The position numbers and the translations under genes are program-made. Of a DNA stretch of 35,764 nucleotides, positions 8,948 to 16,092 are shown in pieces; the stretch's first letter is position 1; each line of letters begins with the position of its first letter. The notes beneath the pieces are model-generated. The model was given only the letters and a program-made list of their open reading frames with translations. It was not told the DNA's origin and made no database searches. Source of the stretch: Candidatus Aeolococcus gillhamiae (GTDB lineage Bacteria; Chloroflexota; Dormibacteria; Aeolococcales; Aeolococcaceae); NCBI GenBank assembly GCA_003244045.1, contig QHBU01000024.1:1-35764 (forward strand). The letters run 5' to 3'.

Positions 8948-8978
8948 GTCCGCCGCGGTCCTGAACGCTTGACCGACG

Positions 8979-8984
8979 TATCCT
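8979..8984 (+). promoter_or_regulatory. Candidate -10 box of a leaderless promoter for the OsmC-like gene
   Basis: TATCCT fits TAnnnT and ends 7 nt before the ATG at 8992; there is no Shine-Dalgarno sequence in the 44-nt gap after the TfoX-domain gene. A TTGACC at 8969-8974 is too close to be its -35. Confidence 0.35.
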
Positions 8985-8991
8985 TGCCCTG

Positions 8992-9399
8992 ATGTTCCGG
9001 GTGGAGACGCGCACGCTCGACGGTCAGACGACGGCGGTCGGCGGAGCCGGTCCTCACTCCGTGATCGTGGACCGTCCCATCGAGGCAGGTGGCGGCGGGC
9101 GAGGGTTCAACGGCGGCCAGCTGCTCCATCTGGCGGTTGCGGGCTGCGTCTCCAATGACCTGTTCCGCGAGGCCGCGCGTTCTGGGATAACGCTGTCTCG
9201 CGTGGTGGTCATCGTGGATGGTGACTTCGAGGGCGACCCGCCGGTCTCGACAGGCATCACCTATCAGGTGGATGTCGAGGGCGACGCGTCGACCGAGGAC
9301 CTCGACGCTCTCGTGCGCCACGTTGATGAGATCGCCGAGATCCCCAACTCCCTACGCCGTGGCACTGCGGTCAAGCTGCGCAGCGCCAAGGTGCATTAG
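8992..9399 (+). CDS. OsmC/Ohr family protein with a single conserved cysteine
   Basis: The 135-residue protein is an OsmC-fold protein: an N-terminal beta-hairpin, FNGGQLLHLAVAGCVSNDLF with one Cys at the end of the central helix region, then VVVIVDGDFEGDPP and a C-terminal helix. Canonical OsmC/Ohr hydroperoxide reductases use two Cys. The place of the second one (usual CPVSNAL-type motif) here reads AEIPNSL, so that Cys is absent. A thiol peroxidase reaction of the usual kind is therefore unlikely, and its activity is unknown. The gene is convergent with galK, and the two stop codons overlap (9396-9399). No Shine-Dalgarno sequence; a leaderless-type -10 lies upstream. Confidence 0.82.
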   Translation: MFRVETRTLDGQTTAVGGAGPHSVIVDRPIEAGGGGRGFNGGQLLHLAVAGCVSNDLFREAARSGITLSRVVVIVDGDFEGDPPVSTGITYQVDVEGDASTEDLDALVRHVDEIAEIPNSLRRGTAVKLRSAKVH

Positions 9400-10415
9400 C
9401 CCTTCAGCTCCCGCACACGCGCGCCCGCTGAAGCGTGGACGCGCCGGCCGGCGATCACCGTCCCCCGTTCCACCACGGCGACTGCACAGCCGCCGAAGCC
9501 CGCGCCGGTCAGCCGTGCCCCGAACACCCCCGTGGTGCAGTTGAGCTCGTCGACCAGTGCGTCGAGGGCCGGCGTCGACACCTCGAAGTCGTCGCGCAGA
9601 CTACGGTGGCTCTCGCGCAGCAGCCGCCCGAAACGCTGGAGATCAGCGGTGCGCAGCGCGTCAGCGGCCTCGGCCACGCGCTCATTCTCGCTGACGACGT
9701 GGCGCGCCCGGCGGCGCAGACGATCATCCGGGATGCGCTCGACATCGCCTCGAGCCGCGTCGCGCAGCGGCCCGATCACGTCCGCCGCGCGCTCGCAGTC
9801 GGCGCGCCGCTCTACATACGGTGAGCCCACGAGTGCGCGGTGCTCGCCGGAGTCGATGACGACCACCTCGAGCCCGTCGGGGATGCGGACCGGATCCACG
9901 GTCAGCAACCGACAGTCGATCAGCAGCGCGCAACCCTGGACGCCTGCGGTAGCGGCCAGCTGATCCATGATCCCGCAGGGCACGCCGCTGGCGAGCTGCT
10001 CCGCGCGGCGACACAGCTGTGCCACTTCCAGCGCGCTACCCAGGGCCCCAAGGGCGAGGGCGGTGGCCACTTCCAGCGCGGCACTCGACGAGAGTCCGGC
10101 TCCGAGTGGGAGCGTTGTGGTGATGGATCCCGTGCCACCGCTGATGTCGTAGCCGGCCGACCGCAGCTCGACGACAACACCGGCGACGTATCGCGCCCAC
10201 GCCGGCTGAATCGTCGTGGGATCGACGACATCCGTCTCGATGGCGGCCGGTGCGGGATCAGCGTCCGAGCGAAGTGTCACCGTCGTGGTCGGCAGGGGCG
10301 AGAACCGGACGGTCGTGCCCGTGTCGAGAGCCATGGGAAGGACGAGACCGCCGCTGTAGTCGGTGTGGTCGCCGATCAGATTGACCCGCCCCGGGGAGTA
10401 GGCCTCAATGATCAT
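9396..10415 (-). CDS. galK: Galactokinase (GHMP kinase family)
   Basis: Galactokinase phosphorylates galactose to galactose-1-phosphate with ATP in the Leloir pathway. The 339-residue protein starting MIIEAYSPGRVNLIGDHTDY has the galactokinase signature (GRVNLIGDHTDYSGG), the GHMP ATP-binding loop LPLGAGLSSSAALEVA, the central GIMDQLAATAG segment with the catalytic Asp region, and the C-terminal GARLTGAGFGGCAVAVV motif. It is slightly short but complete for the family. The ATG at 10413-10415 was chosen because homology begins there; the frame continues upstream through non-homologous sequence. It overlaps the end of the preceding coiled-coil gene by 11 nt, so the two are translationally coupled. 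No galT or galE is in the window. A related sugar kinase specificity is possible. Confidence 0.88.
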   Translation of the reverse strand: MIIEAYSPGRVNLIGDHTDYSGGLVLPMALDTGTTVRFSPLPTTTVTLRSDADPAPAAIETDVVDPTTIQPAWARYVAGVVVELRSAGYDISGGTGSITTTLPLGAGLSSSAALEVATALALGALGSALEVAQLCRRAEQLASGVPCGIMDQLAATAGVQGCALLIDCRLLTVDPVRIPDGLEVVVIDSGEHRALVGSPYVERRADCERAADVIGPLRDAARGDVERIPDDRLRRRARHVVSENERVAEAADALRTADLQRFGRLLRESHRSLRDDFEVSTPALDALVDELNCTTGVFGARLTGAGFGGCAVAVVERGTVIAGRRVHASAGARVRELKG

Positions 10416-11211
10416 TCGACCACTGGAAAGCCCTCGCCGCCTCTTCTGCGGCCTCGGCCGCCCCAGCCGCGCTGATCGCCTCCTCCTCGGCGAGCCGGGC
10501 GGCCTCGGCGAGGTGATCGGCGCGATCCCGCTTGGCCTCCGCAAGAGCGCGGGCGCGGCGGGAGGCCTCGCCCAGCTCGGCAGCCCTTCGCTTGGCCGCG
10601 CGGTCGCCGGCAGCCTGGCGGATCTCCTGCGGCGGCGACGCCTTCCGCTTGACGCCAACCGGCGCTCGCTCGCTCCTGAGAGACGCCAGGGCCTCCACCA
10701 GCTCGGGTGGATCGTCACCGACATCGTCAGTGCCGAGGAACCCCGCTGGTTCGAGGTCCCTGTCGAGGGTTCCCCGCCAGAGCGCGACCCGCTCGCTGGC
10801 ACCGCCTGTCGCCGCAGCCTGCAGCGTCGTCCGGATTCGTCGCAGTGCCTCCGCACCGGTGGGATGATCGGCGCGTTCGAGCACCGACCCCGCAGCGGCT
10901 GCCACGGCGTCGACCGATCGGCGCACGCGCTCCGACGCTGCGCGGAGCAGCTCGCCGCTCACCTCACCGTCGCCGGCCGCCTGCTGCATGTCGCGCGCGT
11001 CGGCACCCGCGGCCAGGAGCCCGGTGATCAGCGTCGGCTCGTCGAAGGCGACCTGGTCGATCGCCCATGCGGTCACTGACGGCTTGCGGAGCTTGCCGAC
11101 GGCGACGGACGCCACAGCATCATGCGTGCGGAGCGATCTGGCGATGGCGGCGCGCTGGCCAATGAAGTCCTCCAGCGGCCCGTGATAGAGCTCAGTCACT
11201 GCGGCGTCCAC
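10405..11211 (-). CDS. Hypothetical protein with C-terminal coiled coil, upstream of galK
   Basis: The 268-residue product begins with a GTG at 11209-11211. The N-terminal part has a pattern seen in uncharacterised actinobacterial proteins: ELYHGPLEDFIGQRAAIARSL, then VGKLRKPSVTAWAIDQVA. The middle is helical (SGELLRAASERVRRSVDA). The C-terminal 90 residues are Ala/Glu/Arg-rich with heptad character (RRARALAEAKRDRADHLAEA), so a coiled coil is expected. No membrane segment or catalytic motif is visible, and I do not assign a function. A TACGCT box 6 nt before the GTG suggests a leaderless transcript that continues into galK. Confidence 0.7.
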   Translation of the reverse strand: MDAAVTELYHGPLEDFIGQRAAIARSLRTHDAVASVAVGKLRKPSVTAWAIDQVAFDEPTLITGLLAAGADARDMQQAAGDGEVSGELLRAASERVRRSVDAVAAAAGSVLERADHPTGAEALRRIRTTLQAAATGGASERVALWRGTLDRDLEPAGFLGTDDVGDDPPELVEALASLRSERAPVGVKRKASPPQEIRQAAGDRAAKRRAAELGEASRRARALAEAKRDRADHLAEAARLAEEEAISAAGAAEAAEEAARAFQWSNDH

Positions 11212-11217
11212 AGACCG

Positions 11218-11223
11218 AGCGTA
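11218..11223 (-). promoter_or_regulatory. Candidate -10 box for the coiled-coil/galK operon
   Basis: On the minus strand TACGCT (TAnnnT) ends 6 nt before the GTG start at 11211, the same geometry as upstream of ftsH and the first PAP2 gene. No Shine-Dalgarno sequence is present. Confidence 0.4.
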
Positions 11224-11238
11224 GTCGCGCGCCGGGTG

Positions 11239-12063
11239 TCAGGACGCGCGGCGATAGGCGCGTACGGCGAGCGGCGCAAACACCACGAGAATCCCTGCCA
11301 GCCAGGCCAGCGCCTCCCAGAGTGACGGAAAGAGCGGAAACTGCGGGCCGCCGAGGGCGAGCGACCGCATCGAGTTGATGACCAGCGTCACCGGTTGATG
11401 GTTGGCGAACGCCTGCATCCATCCCGGCATGGTGGCGATGGGGACGAATGCCGAGCTGACGAACGTCAGGGGGAACAGCCAGATCAGGCCGAAGGCCTGC
11501 ACCGACTCCTCGTCCTTGATCGCCAGGCCGATGAAGGCCGACACGCAGCAGATGGTGACCCCGAACAGCTCGGCGAGCAGGATCATCGCCACCGCATTGA
11601 GCGCGCCATTCTGGAATCGGAATCCCACCGCGTACCCCACGCCGACGATGACGAGGATGGTGACCAGCATGCGGATGGCGTCTGCCATCAACCGTCCGGC
11701 CAGAACGGCCGATCGCGCCATGGGCAGCGAGCGCAAGCGGTCGATGATGCCCGCCTTCGCTTCCTGGGCCAGCGCGATCGCGGTTGCGAAGGTGGCGAAC
11801 GCCGCCGTCTGGCCGATGATCCCCGGCATCAGGAAATTGACGTAGCCGCCGGCGTTGTTCACCGGAATGGCGCCGCCGAACACGTAGCGGAAGAGGAGCA
11901 CGAAGATCACCGGCTGGACCACGGTGAACACGATGTACGCCGGCACCCGCAGCCACACGAGAAGGTTGCGCCGAGTCATCACCAGCGAGTCGCTGACCGC
12001 CCAGCGCGCCAGCTGCGCCACGCTGGGACGCGATGGCGGTGCTGTCGTTGTGGCCGTTGTCAT
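11239..12063 (-). CDS. ABC-2 type transporter permease (DrrB-like)
   Basis: The 274-residue integral membrane protein is the permease half of an ABC-2 type exporter of the daunorubicin-resistance DrrB kind. It has a short cytosolic N-terminus, VFTVVQPVIFVLLFRYVFGG as first membrane segment, the YVNFLMPGIIGQTAAF region, EAKAGIIDRLRSLPMARSAV (the coupling region that contacts the ATPase), and further helices including ILVIVGVGYAVGF, FPLTFVSSAFVPIATMPGW and LAGILVVFAPLAV, six in all. The start codon overlaps the stop of the ATPase gene by 4 nt (ATGA), so the two subunits are coupled. The substrate is unknown; such pairs export drugs, lipids or glycolipids. Confidence 0.9.
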   Translation of the reverse strand: MTTATTTAPPSRPSVAQLARWAVSDSLVMTRRNLLVWLRVPAYIVFTVVQPVIFVLLFRYVFGGAIPVNNAGGYVNFLMPGIIGQTAAFATFATAIALAQEAKAGIIDRLRSLPMARSAVLAGRLMADAIRMLVTILVIVGVGYAVGFRFQNGALNAVAMILLAELFGVTICCVSAFIGLAIKDEESVQAFGLIWLFPLTFVSSAFVPIATMPGWMQAFANHQPVTLVINSMRSLALGGPQFPLFPSLWEALAWLAGILVVFAPLAVRAYRRAS

Positions 12064-13088
12064 CGCTCAGCCGCCTCCTTTTGCGCCGCGGGGCGGCGAC
12101 CACGTCCTCGAACGGCACCGTCCTCGCTCTCGGCCGCGTGGCCGGTGACGGCGAGGAATACGTCGTCGAGCGACGGCCGATGCAGCGCCAGTCCATCGGT
12201 CTCGACTCCGGCGGCATCGAGACGGCGCACCGCGTCGACGATGGCGTGCGAACCACGGCTCCCCACTTGCAAAGCGACGCGGCGCGACTCCGCGTTGACG
12301 CGCGGCTCGGTATCGGTCAGCCCTGCGACCGCCTCCACCGCCCGCGCCACGAGGTCTCGGTCGACCACGGTGAACTCGAGCACGTCTCCGCCGACGCGGT
12401 CCTTCAGCTGATCGGAGGTGCCCTGCGCGATCACCTGGCCCCGCTCGATGACGATGATGTCGTCAGCGAGCTCATCGGCCTCGTCGAGGTACTGCGTGGT
12501 GAGCAGGATCGTGGTTCCCTGCGCTGCAAGCTGGCGGATCACGTCCCACATGCCGAGCCGCCCGTACGGATCGAGACCGGTCGTCGGCTCGTCGAGGAAC
12601 AGAACAGCTGGGTCGCCCATGAGGCTGGCGGCCAGGTCGAGGCGGCGCTTCATGCCGCCCGAGTACGTCTTGGCAGGACGGTCGGCGGCGTCGACGAGGT
12701 CGAACCTCTCGAGCAGGTCCGCGGTGCGGGCGCGGACGTCATTCCGCTCCAGGTGACGCAGCCGCCCCATGATGTCGAGGTTCTCTCTGCCGGTGAGCTC
12801 GACCTGGATGGCGGTCGCCTGGCCGGCCAGCGCGATGACGCGGCGCACCGCGGCCGCATCACGCACCACGTCGTGGCCCTCGATGGACGCGGTTCCGGAG
12901 TCGGGACGGAGGAGTGTCGACAGGATCCGGACCGCGGTGGTCTTGCCGGCGCCGTTGGGACCGAGCACCCCGAGGACCGATCCGCGCGGCACAGCGAAAT
13001 CGATGCCGCGCAACGCCTGGACCTTGCCGAACGCCTTGTGGAGGCCTTCAACGCGGATCGCGTGGTTGTCGGAGGCGAGGGCGTTCAT
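12060..13088 (-). CDS. ABC transporter ATP-binding protein (DrrA-like)
   Basis: The 342-residue ATPase begins MNALASDNHAIRVEGLHKAF (ATG at 13086-13088; the 27 upstream in-frame codons lie in the promoter region). It has Walker A GPNGAGKTT, the Q-loop area ALAGQATAIQVELTGREN, the signature YSGGMKRRLDLAASL, Walker B VLFLDEPTTGLD and the switch region ILLTTQYLDEADELAD. The extra C-terminal domain of about 100 residues (VLEFTVVDRDLVARAVEAVA onward) is typical of DrrA-type drug-export ATPases. It is the first gene of a two-gene operon with the permease and is divergent from the HTH/coiled-coil gene. A promoter with TTGACG, an 18-nt spacer and CACAAT lies directly upstream. Confidence 0.93.
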   Translation of the reverse strand: MNALASDNHAIRVEGLHKAFGKVQALRGIDFAVPRGSVLGVLGPNGAGKTTAVRILSTLLRPDSGTASIEGHDVVRDAAAVRRVIALAGQATAIQVELTGRENLDIMGRLRHLERNDVRARTADLLERFDLVDAADRPAKTYSGGMKRRLDLAASLMGDPAVLFLDEPTTGLDPYGRLGMWDVIRQLAAQGTTILLTTQYLDEADELADDIIVIERGQVIAQGTSDQLKDRVGGDVLEFTVVDRDLVARAVEAVAGLTDTEPRVNAESRRVALQVGSRGSHAIVDAVRRLDAAGVETDGLALHRPSLDDVFLAVTGHAAESEDGAVRGRGRRPAAQKEAAER

Positions 13089-13096
13089 CCAGCGAC

Positions 13097-13126
13097 ATTG
13101 TGCCCGCGGGACTTGGCTGCCGTCAA
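13097..13126 (-). promoter_or_regulatory. Candidate promoter of the ABC exporter operon
   Basis: On the minus strand TTGACG (complement of 13121-13126), an 18-nt spacer and CACAAT (complement of 13097-13102) form a good sigma-70-type promoter. The -10 ends 8 nt before the ATG, so the mRNA would have almost no leader. Confidence 0.5.
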
Positions 13127-13128
13127 GT

Positions 13129-13152
13129 CGTGGTTGACATGCCTTGACCACG
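13129..13152. promoter_or_regulatory. Candidate operator palindrome between exporter and HTH gene
   Basis: CGTGGT (13129-13134) and ACCACG (13147-13152) form a perfect 6-bp inverted repeat with a 12-nt spacer. A second overlapping inverted repeat, GTCAA (13122-13126) and TTGAC (13134-13138), lies beside it. The sites cover the -35 regions of both divergent promoters, a position suited to a repressor controlling both genes. The binding protein is not known; the adjacent HTH protein is the obvious candidate. Confidence 0.35.
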
Positions 13153-13172
13153 GTATGAACCGCTGTCATAGT
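13144..13172 (+). promoter_or_regulatory. Candidate promoter of the HTH/coiled-coil gene
   Basis: TTGACC (13144-13149), a 17-nt spacer and CATAGT (13167-13172) form a plausible promoter. The ATG at 13182 lies 9 nt after the -10, so a very short leader is expected. Confidence 0.45.
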
Positions 13173-13181
13173 TCCCTTGAC

Positions 13182-13664
13182 ATGAGCCGTTCAGTCCCTG
13201 ATGACGTGGCGGCGGCCTGGCAGCAGACCATCGACGCATCTGCGCTGGCCGCCGTGGCCTCCAGCCGATCTCTGCACCAGGGTCTGGCGCAGTGGCAGCT
13301 CGACCTGGTGCGCGAGGCGCTCGCGGACGGCGCCAGCTGGGAGGACATCGGCGAAGCATTGGGTACGACCAGACAGGCCGCGTGGGCGCGGTTTCACCGC
13401 GCCCTGGATGAAGGAGGACAGCTCCGGATGGCACAGCCAAGTCGCCGTGAACGCATCAGCGCGATCAAGGACGCGGGCATCGCCCGGATCCGTCAGCTCG
13501 AAGAGCAGTGGCAGATCGAGCGAAGCCGGCTGCGCGACGAGATGGCGCAGACGCAGCGCAATCTCAAGGAGGCGCAGCGACTCCACACACGGCGCCAGAA
13601 AGAAGCGCGCGACGAGCTTCGTCGCGCCATCACAGCGGCCAGCTGGGAACTGCATGCAGGCTGA
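13182..13664 (+). CDS. Helix-turn-helix protein with C-terminal coiled coil
   Basis: The 160-residue protein contains, at about residues 45-75, ADGASWEDIGEALGTTRQAA followed by WARFHRAL. This is a sigma-region-4-like helix-turn-helix pattern common in small actinobacterial regulators of unknown target. The remainder is strongly charged and helical (EQWQIERSRLRDEMAQTQRN and ARDELRRAI), a probable coiled coil for oligomerisation. The start at 13182 is preferred; an in-frame ATG at 13155 would place the promoter inside the gene. The gene is divergent from the DrrAB-type exporter with a palindrome between them, which suggests, without proving, that it regulates the exporter and itself. A stem-loop terminator candidate follows directly. 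Confidence 0.72.
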   Translation: MSRSVPDDVAAAWQQTIDASALAAVASSRSLHQGLAQWQLDLVREALADGASWEDIGEALGTTRQAAWARFHRALDEGGQLRMAQPSRRERISAIKDAGIARIRQLEEQWQIERSRLRDEMAQTQRNLKEAQRLHTRRQKEARDELRRAITAASWELHAG

Positions 13665-13666
13665 CC

Positions 13667-13685
13667 CGCCCCGTCAGTTGGGGCG
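13667..13685 (+). terminator. Stem-loop terminator candidate after the HTH gene
   Basis: CGCCCC and GGGGCG pair perfectly around a 7-nt loop immediately after the stop codon, followed by TCTTAGTTAG. The T-tract is weak, as is common in high-GC genomes. Confidence 0.45.
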
Positions 13686-13760
13686 TCTTAGTTAGGGGCG
13701 CGCCCAGGGAGCGCCCGCAGGTGTCCATGCGTCGGCAGTCGAGCTCGGGGCGGCGCGGGG

Positions 13761-14324
13761 TCAGGCGACTGCCGACGGCTCGAGAAGCCTGCCGTTTCTC
13801 GACAGATCGGGGTCGGTGCATGCGGCGAGGTTGAAACAGCAGGGCCGTCGCTTCCCGCTGTTCATCTTCGAAACACTGACCTCGACTCGTCGCTTGCGCG
13901 TGTCACCGTTGCTGGTTGCATTGACCCAGCGAACCCATTCCCAACGCGCCATGGGCGTAATGTCTTTCCAGAGATCTTGAATCTTCTGAGGGGCAGCCAC
14001 CAGAGCTGTCTTCAGGTCCTGCGGCACGATCGGCTCCGGCCAGACCTTGCTGGGTTCGATGTCGAGCCTCACGGTGTCACCCGCGCTGACACGTGCCTTG
14101 CGCTGGAGCTTTCCCTCGACCCTCATCCAGTGGCCTCCAGAGCCGTCGGGTTCCAGCACCGTCTGGAACGGATGGCCATTGATCGTTCCCTGGACGGCCA
14201 CCTGCCCCCGCGACGGGAGATTGTTGCTCGTCTTCTCGGGCAACCGCAGAATCGTCCATCTGTCGATCGCCTGAAGCGTGGCGTCACAACGGATGGTCGA
14301 CGTGCCCTGAGTCATAGCCGTCAT
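13761..14324 (-). CDS. DUF1905 plus YdeI/OmdA-like C-terminal domain protein
   Basis: The 187-residue protein has an N-terminal DUF1905 beta-barrel (about residues 10-95: IRCDATLQAIDRWTILRLPE, then GQVAVQGTINGHPFQT, GSGGHWMRVEGKLQRKA and GDTVRLDIEP). A YdeI/OmdA-like C-terminal region follows (about 110-175: APQKIQDLWKDITPMARWEW, then WVNATSNGDTRKRRVEVSVSK). This combination is widespread and has been linked to bacteriocin protection, but the biochemistry is unknown. The ATG at 14322-14324 is taken; a second in-frame ATG four codons later is equally possible. The gene stands alone, tail-to-tail with the HTH gene. Confidence 0.82.
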   Translation of the reverse strand: MTAMTQGTSTIRCDATLQAIDRWTILRLPEKTSNNLPSRGQVAVQGTINGHPFQTVLEPDGSGGHWMRVEGKLQRKARVSAGDTVRLDIEPSKVWPEPIVPQDLKTALVAAPQKIQDLWKDITPMARWEWVRWVNATSNGDTRKRRVEVSVSKMNSGKRRPCCFNLAACTDPDLSRNGRLLEPSAVA

Positions 14325-14429
14325 ATGGTGACAGGCCGACGCTCGGGGCTCAGCCGACGCCGTTCAACGGCGCTCGGTCGGGAACCCCGCGGGAACATGA
14401 CGGTGCCGCCGTCAAGCCCCACACCGCCC

Positions 14430-15356
14430 CTATGAAGGCGGCCGGCGAAGCCCCTGTTCCCCGGCACTTGCGGGGAAACCTCCTTTCGCACAAGCAACGT
14501 CGCGCGTGCCCGGCGGCCGGTTCTCGGTCGAATCCGGCAAGGCCGTACCCCGTCCGAGTTGGGACTGACGATTAGAAGGCGGGTCGTCGGCATTGGGAGC
14601 GCTGCTCGCGCCTGGGCTCGCGTGGTGTTCGCGCGCCGCCATCGGAAGCCACCTGCGACTGGGAGCCGGCAGCCACCGTTCAGGCAGCCAGAGGATGAAC
14701 GCCGACCAGCCCACTCCGAGCAGGATGCCGCCGATCACGTCGGTCGGCCAATGAGCGCCAGCCCACACCCGGCCGATCGAGACGAGCACTACCACGACCA
14801 CGGCAAGGGACCAGATGACAGCACGCCACCGTGGCCCCACCCGCGGCGAGATGGCCGCCGCGAGCATGAGGCTCAGCCACGTGAAGAAGACCGCGTGACC
14901 ACTCGGATAGCTGTAACCATTGGAGGGATTGAGGATGCTCACAACGTCGGCGGTCGGGCGGTGACGCTGTATCGACACCTTGACGATCTGATCGATCAGG
15001 CTGCCCAGAGCACCGAGCGCCATGAGCCAGCCGGAACGCCGGTCCCAGACGAACAGCGCGACAACGACAGCTGCCCCGAACAGGTCCTGTACCAGCCCAC
15101 CCGTGATGTTGGTGAACGTCATCCAGTACGTCAGCGGCCCCCATGGCACCTGCTGCACCGCGTGTGCGATGGGAACGTCGAAAGCGCTGCGCGTCCACCC
15201 GGTGAGTACGAAAAACGTGGTGACCACGAATAGGGCGAAGGCGGTGACGCACAGTGGTCCGAGCCAGCGTCGCGCAGCGGGGCCGGGTTCGCCGGCGATG
15301 ATCTGGCGCGCCGCTGTACCGGCGCCCGCGTGGACGTCTTCGGGAGGCGCGGTCAT
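14430..15356 (-). CDS. PAP2 family phosphatase (membrane)
   Basis: The 308-residue protein is a type 2 phosphatidic acid phosphatase-like integral membrane enzyme, which removes phosphate from lipid phosphates such as undecaprenyl diphosphate. The three active-site motifs are present: KVSIQRHRP, YPSGHAVF, and GRVWAGAHWPTD with the catalytic His (Gly-Arg replaces the more usual Ser-Arg). Five to six hydrophobic segments surround them. A polar tail of about 70 residues after the last helix (PPSNRQSQLGRGTALPDSTE and beyond) has no counterpart in the family core and is probably disordered. The ATG lies 6 nt after a TAGAAT box. The gene is divergent from a second PAP2 gene. Exact substrate unknown. 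Confidence 0.88.
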   Translation of the reverse strand: MTAPPEDVHAGAGTAARQIIAGEPGPAARRWLGPLCVTAFALFVVTTFFVLTGWTRSAFDVPIAHAVQQVPWGPLTYWMTFTNITGGLVQDLFGAAVVVALFVWDRRSGWLMALGALGSLIDQIVKVSIQRHRPTADVVSILNPSNGYSYPSGHAVFFTWLSLMLAAAISPRVGPRWRAVIWSLAVVVVVLVSIGRVWAGAHWPTDVIGGILLGVGWSAFILWLPERWLPAPSRRWLPMAAREHHASPGASSAPNADDPPSNRQSQLGRGTALPDSTENRPPGTRDVACAKGGFPASAGEQGLRRPPS

Positions 15357-15362
15357 CAGGAC

Positions 15363-15368
15363 ATTCTA
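15363..15368 (-). promoter_or_regulatory. Candidate -10 box of the first PAP2 gene
   Basis: On the minus strand TAGAAT (five of six matches to TATAAT) ends 6 nt before the ATG at 15356 with no Shine-Dalgarno sequence between, indicating a leaderless transcript. Confidence 0.5.
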
Positions 15369-15411
15369 GTTTGCGTGTCAGGAAAGCCCAGCCCGCCGGG
15401 TGCAATTCCGG

Positions 15412-15417
15412 GACAAT
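15412..15417 (+). promoter_or_regulatory. Candidate -10 box of the second PAP2 gene
   Basis: GACAAT ends 6 nt before the ATG at 15424, repeating the leaderless geometry of its divergent neighbour. This favours 15424 over the in-frame ATG at 15400. The match to the -10 consensus is modest. Confidence 0.3.
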
Positions 15418-15423
15418 CGGTCA

Positions 15424-16092
15424 ATGCCGACGATCCCAGCGTCGCGCGTTCTGCGCCTGACCGGACCCGTCAACCGGGTCTTCATCAGCGTCGCTGCGGT
15501 AGCCGGCGTGCTCTTCGCCGTGCTGTCCGTGCTGGTGGTCCTGCACCCAGGTCCGTTTCCGTTCGATGGGCCGGCGGAGGTCGACGTCCAGGCCATCGAT
15601 TTCGCACCGCTGGCTCCCTTCAACACCTTCGTGTCAGCGCTCGCCGGATTCGTGGGCGTAGGTGTGGGCGTGGGAATCATCGTCGTGACATTCATCTTTC
15701 GGAGAGCGGCGACGCCGTTTGTCGCGTTCTCCGCGGTGTACTCCGCGATCTACAACCTAGTCAACGTCATTATCCGCCGGCCGCGACCGACGGGCGTATC
15801 CCACACCACCCACGATCTGCTGGGTTACAGTTTTCCCAGCGGCCATGTGGGGTTCTTCGTGTGGGTTGGCGTCCTGGCCCTCGTGCTCCTCGCGCGCGGA
15901 CTGCCGCGGGCCCTGTATATCGTTTGCGGTGTGCTGGTGGCGGTGGTGATTGTGGGCGCCGCGATCAGCCGCATGTATGTGGGGGCGCACTGGCTGAGTG
16001 ACGTCGTCGGCGGCTTCCTCGTCGGCGTGTGCTGGACATCGCTGAGCCTGTCGTTTGGCCGGTTGACGGGGCCCGTCTTCTCGCCGAAATAG
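15424..16092 (+). CDS. PAP2 family phosphatase (membrane), second copy
   Basis: The 222-residue membrane protein carries a full PAP2 active site: NVIIRRPRP, the PSGHVGFF motif and AISRMYVGAHWLSD. Hydrophobic segments lie at about residues 18-42, 62-92 and through the rest, giving about six helices. It is shorter than its divergent neighbour and lacks the polar tail; the two differ clearly outside the motifs, so they are not a recent duplication. The ATG at 15424 is preferred because a -10-like box stands 6 nt upstream; starting at 15400 would add eight residues. A lipid phosphatase role (undecaprenyl or phosphatidate type) is likely; the substrate is unknown. Confidence 0.87.
   Translation: MPTIPASRVLRLTGPVNRVFISVAAVAGVLFAVLSVLVVLHPGPFPFDGPAEVDVQAIDFAPLAPFNTFVSALAGFVGVGVGVGIIVVTFIFRRAATPFVAFSAVYSAIYNLVNVIIRRPRPTGVSHTTHDLLGYSFPSGHVGFFVWVGVLALVLLARGLPRALYIVCGVLVAVVIVGAAISRMYVGAHWLSDVVGGFLVGVCWTSLSLSFGRLTGPVFSPK

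Noticed and set aside
12033-13154. Plus-strand frame upstream of, and joined to, the HTH gene
   Set aside because: It is antisense to the ABC ATPase gene. Only the part from 13182 has its own promoter and recognisable domain.
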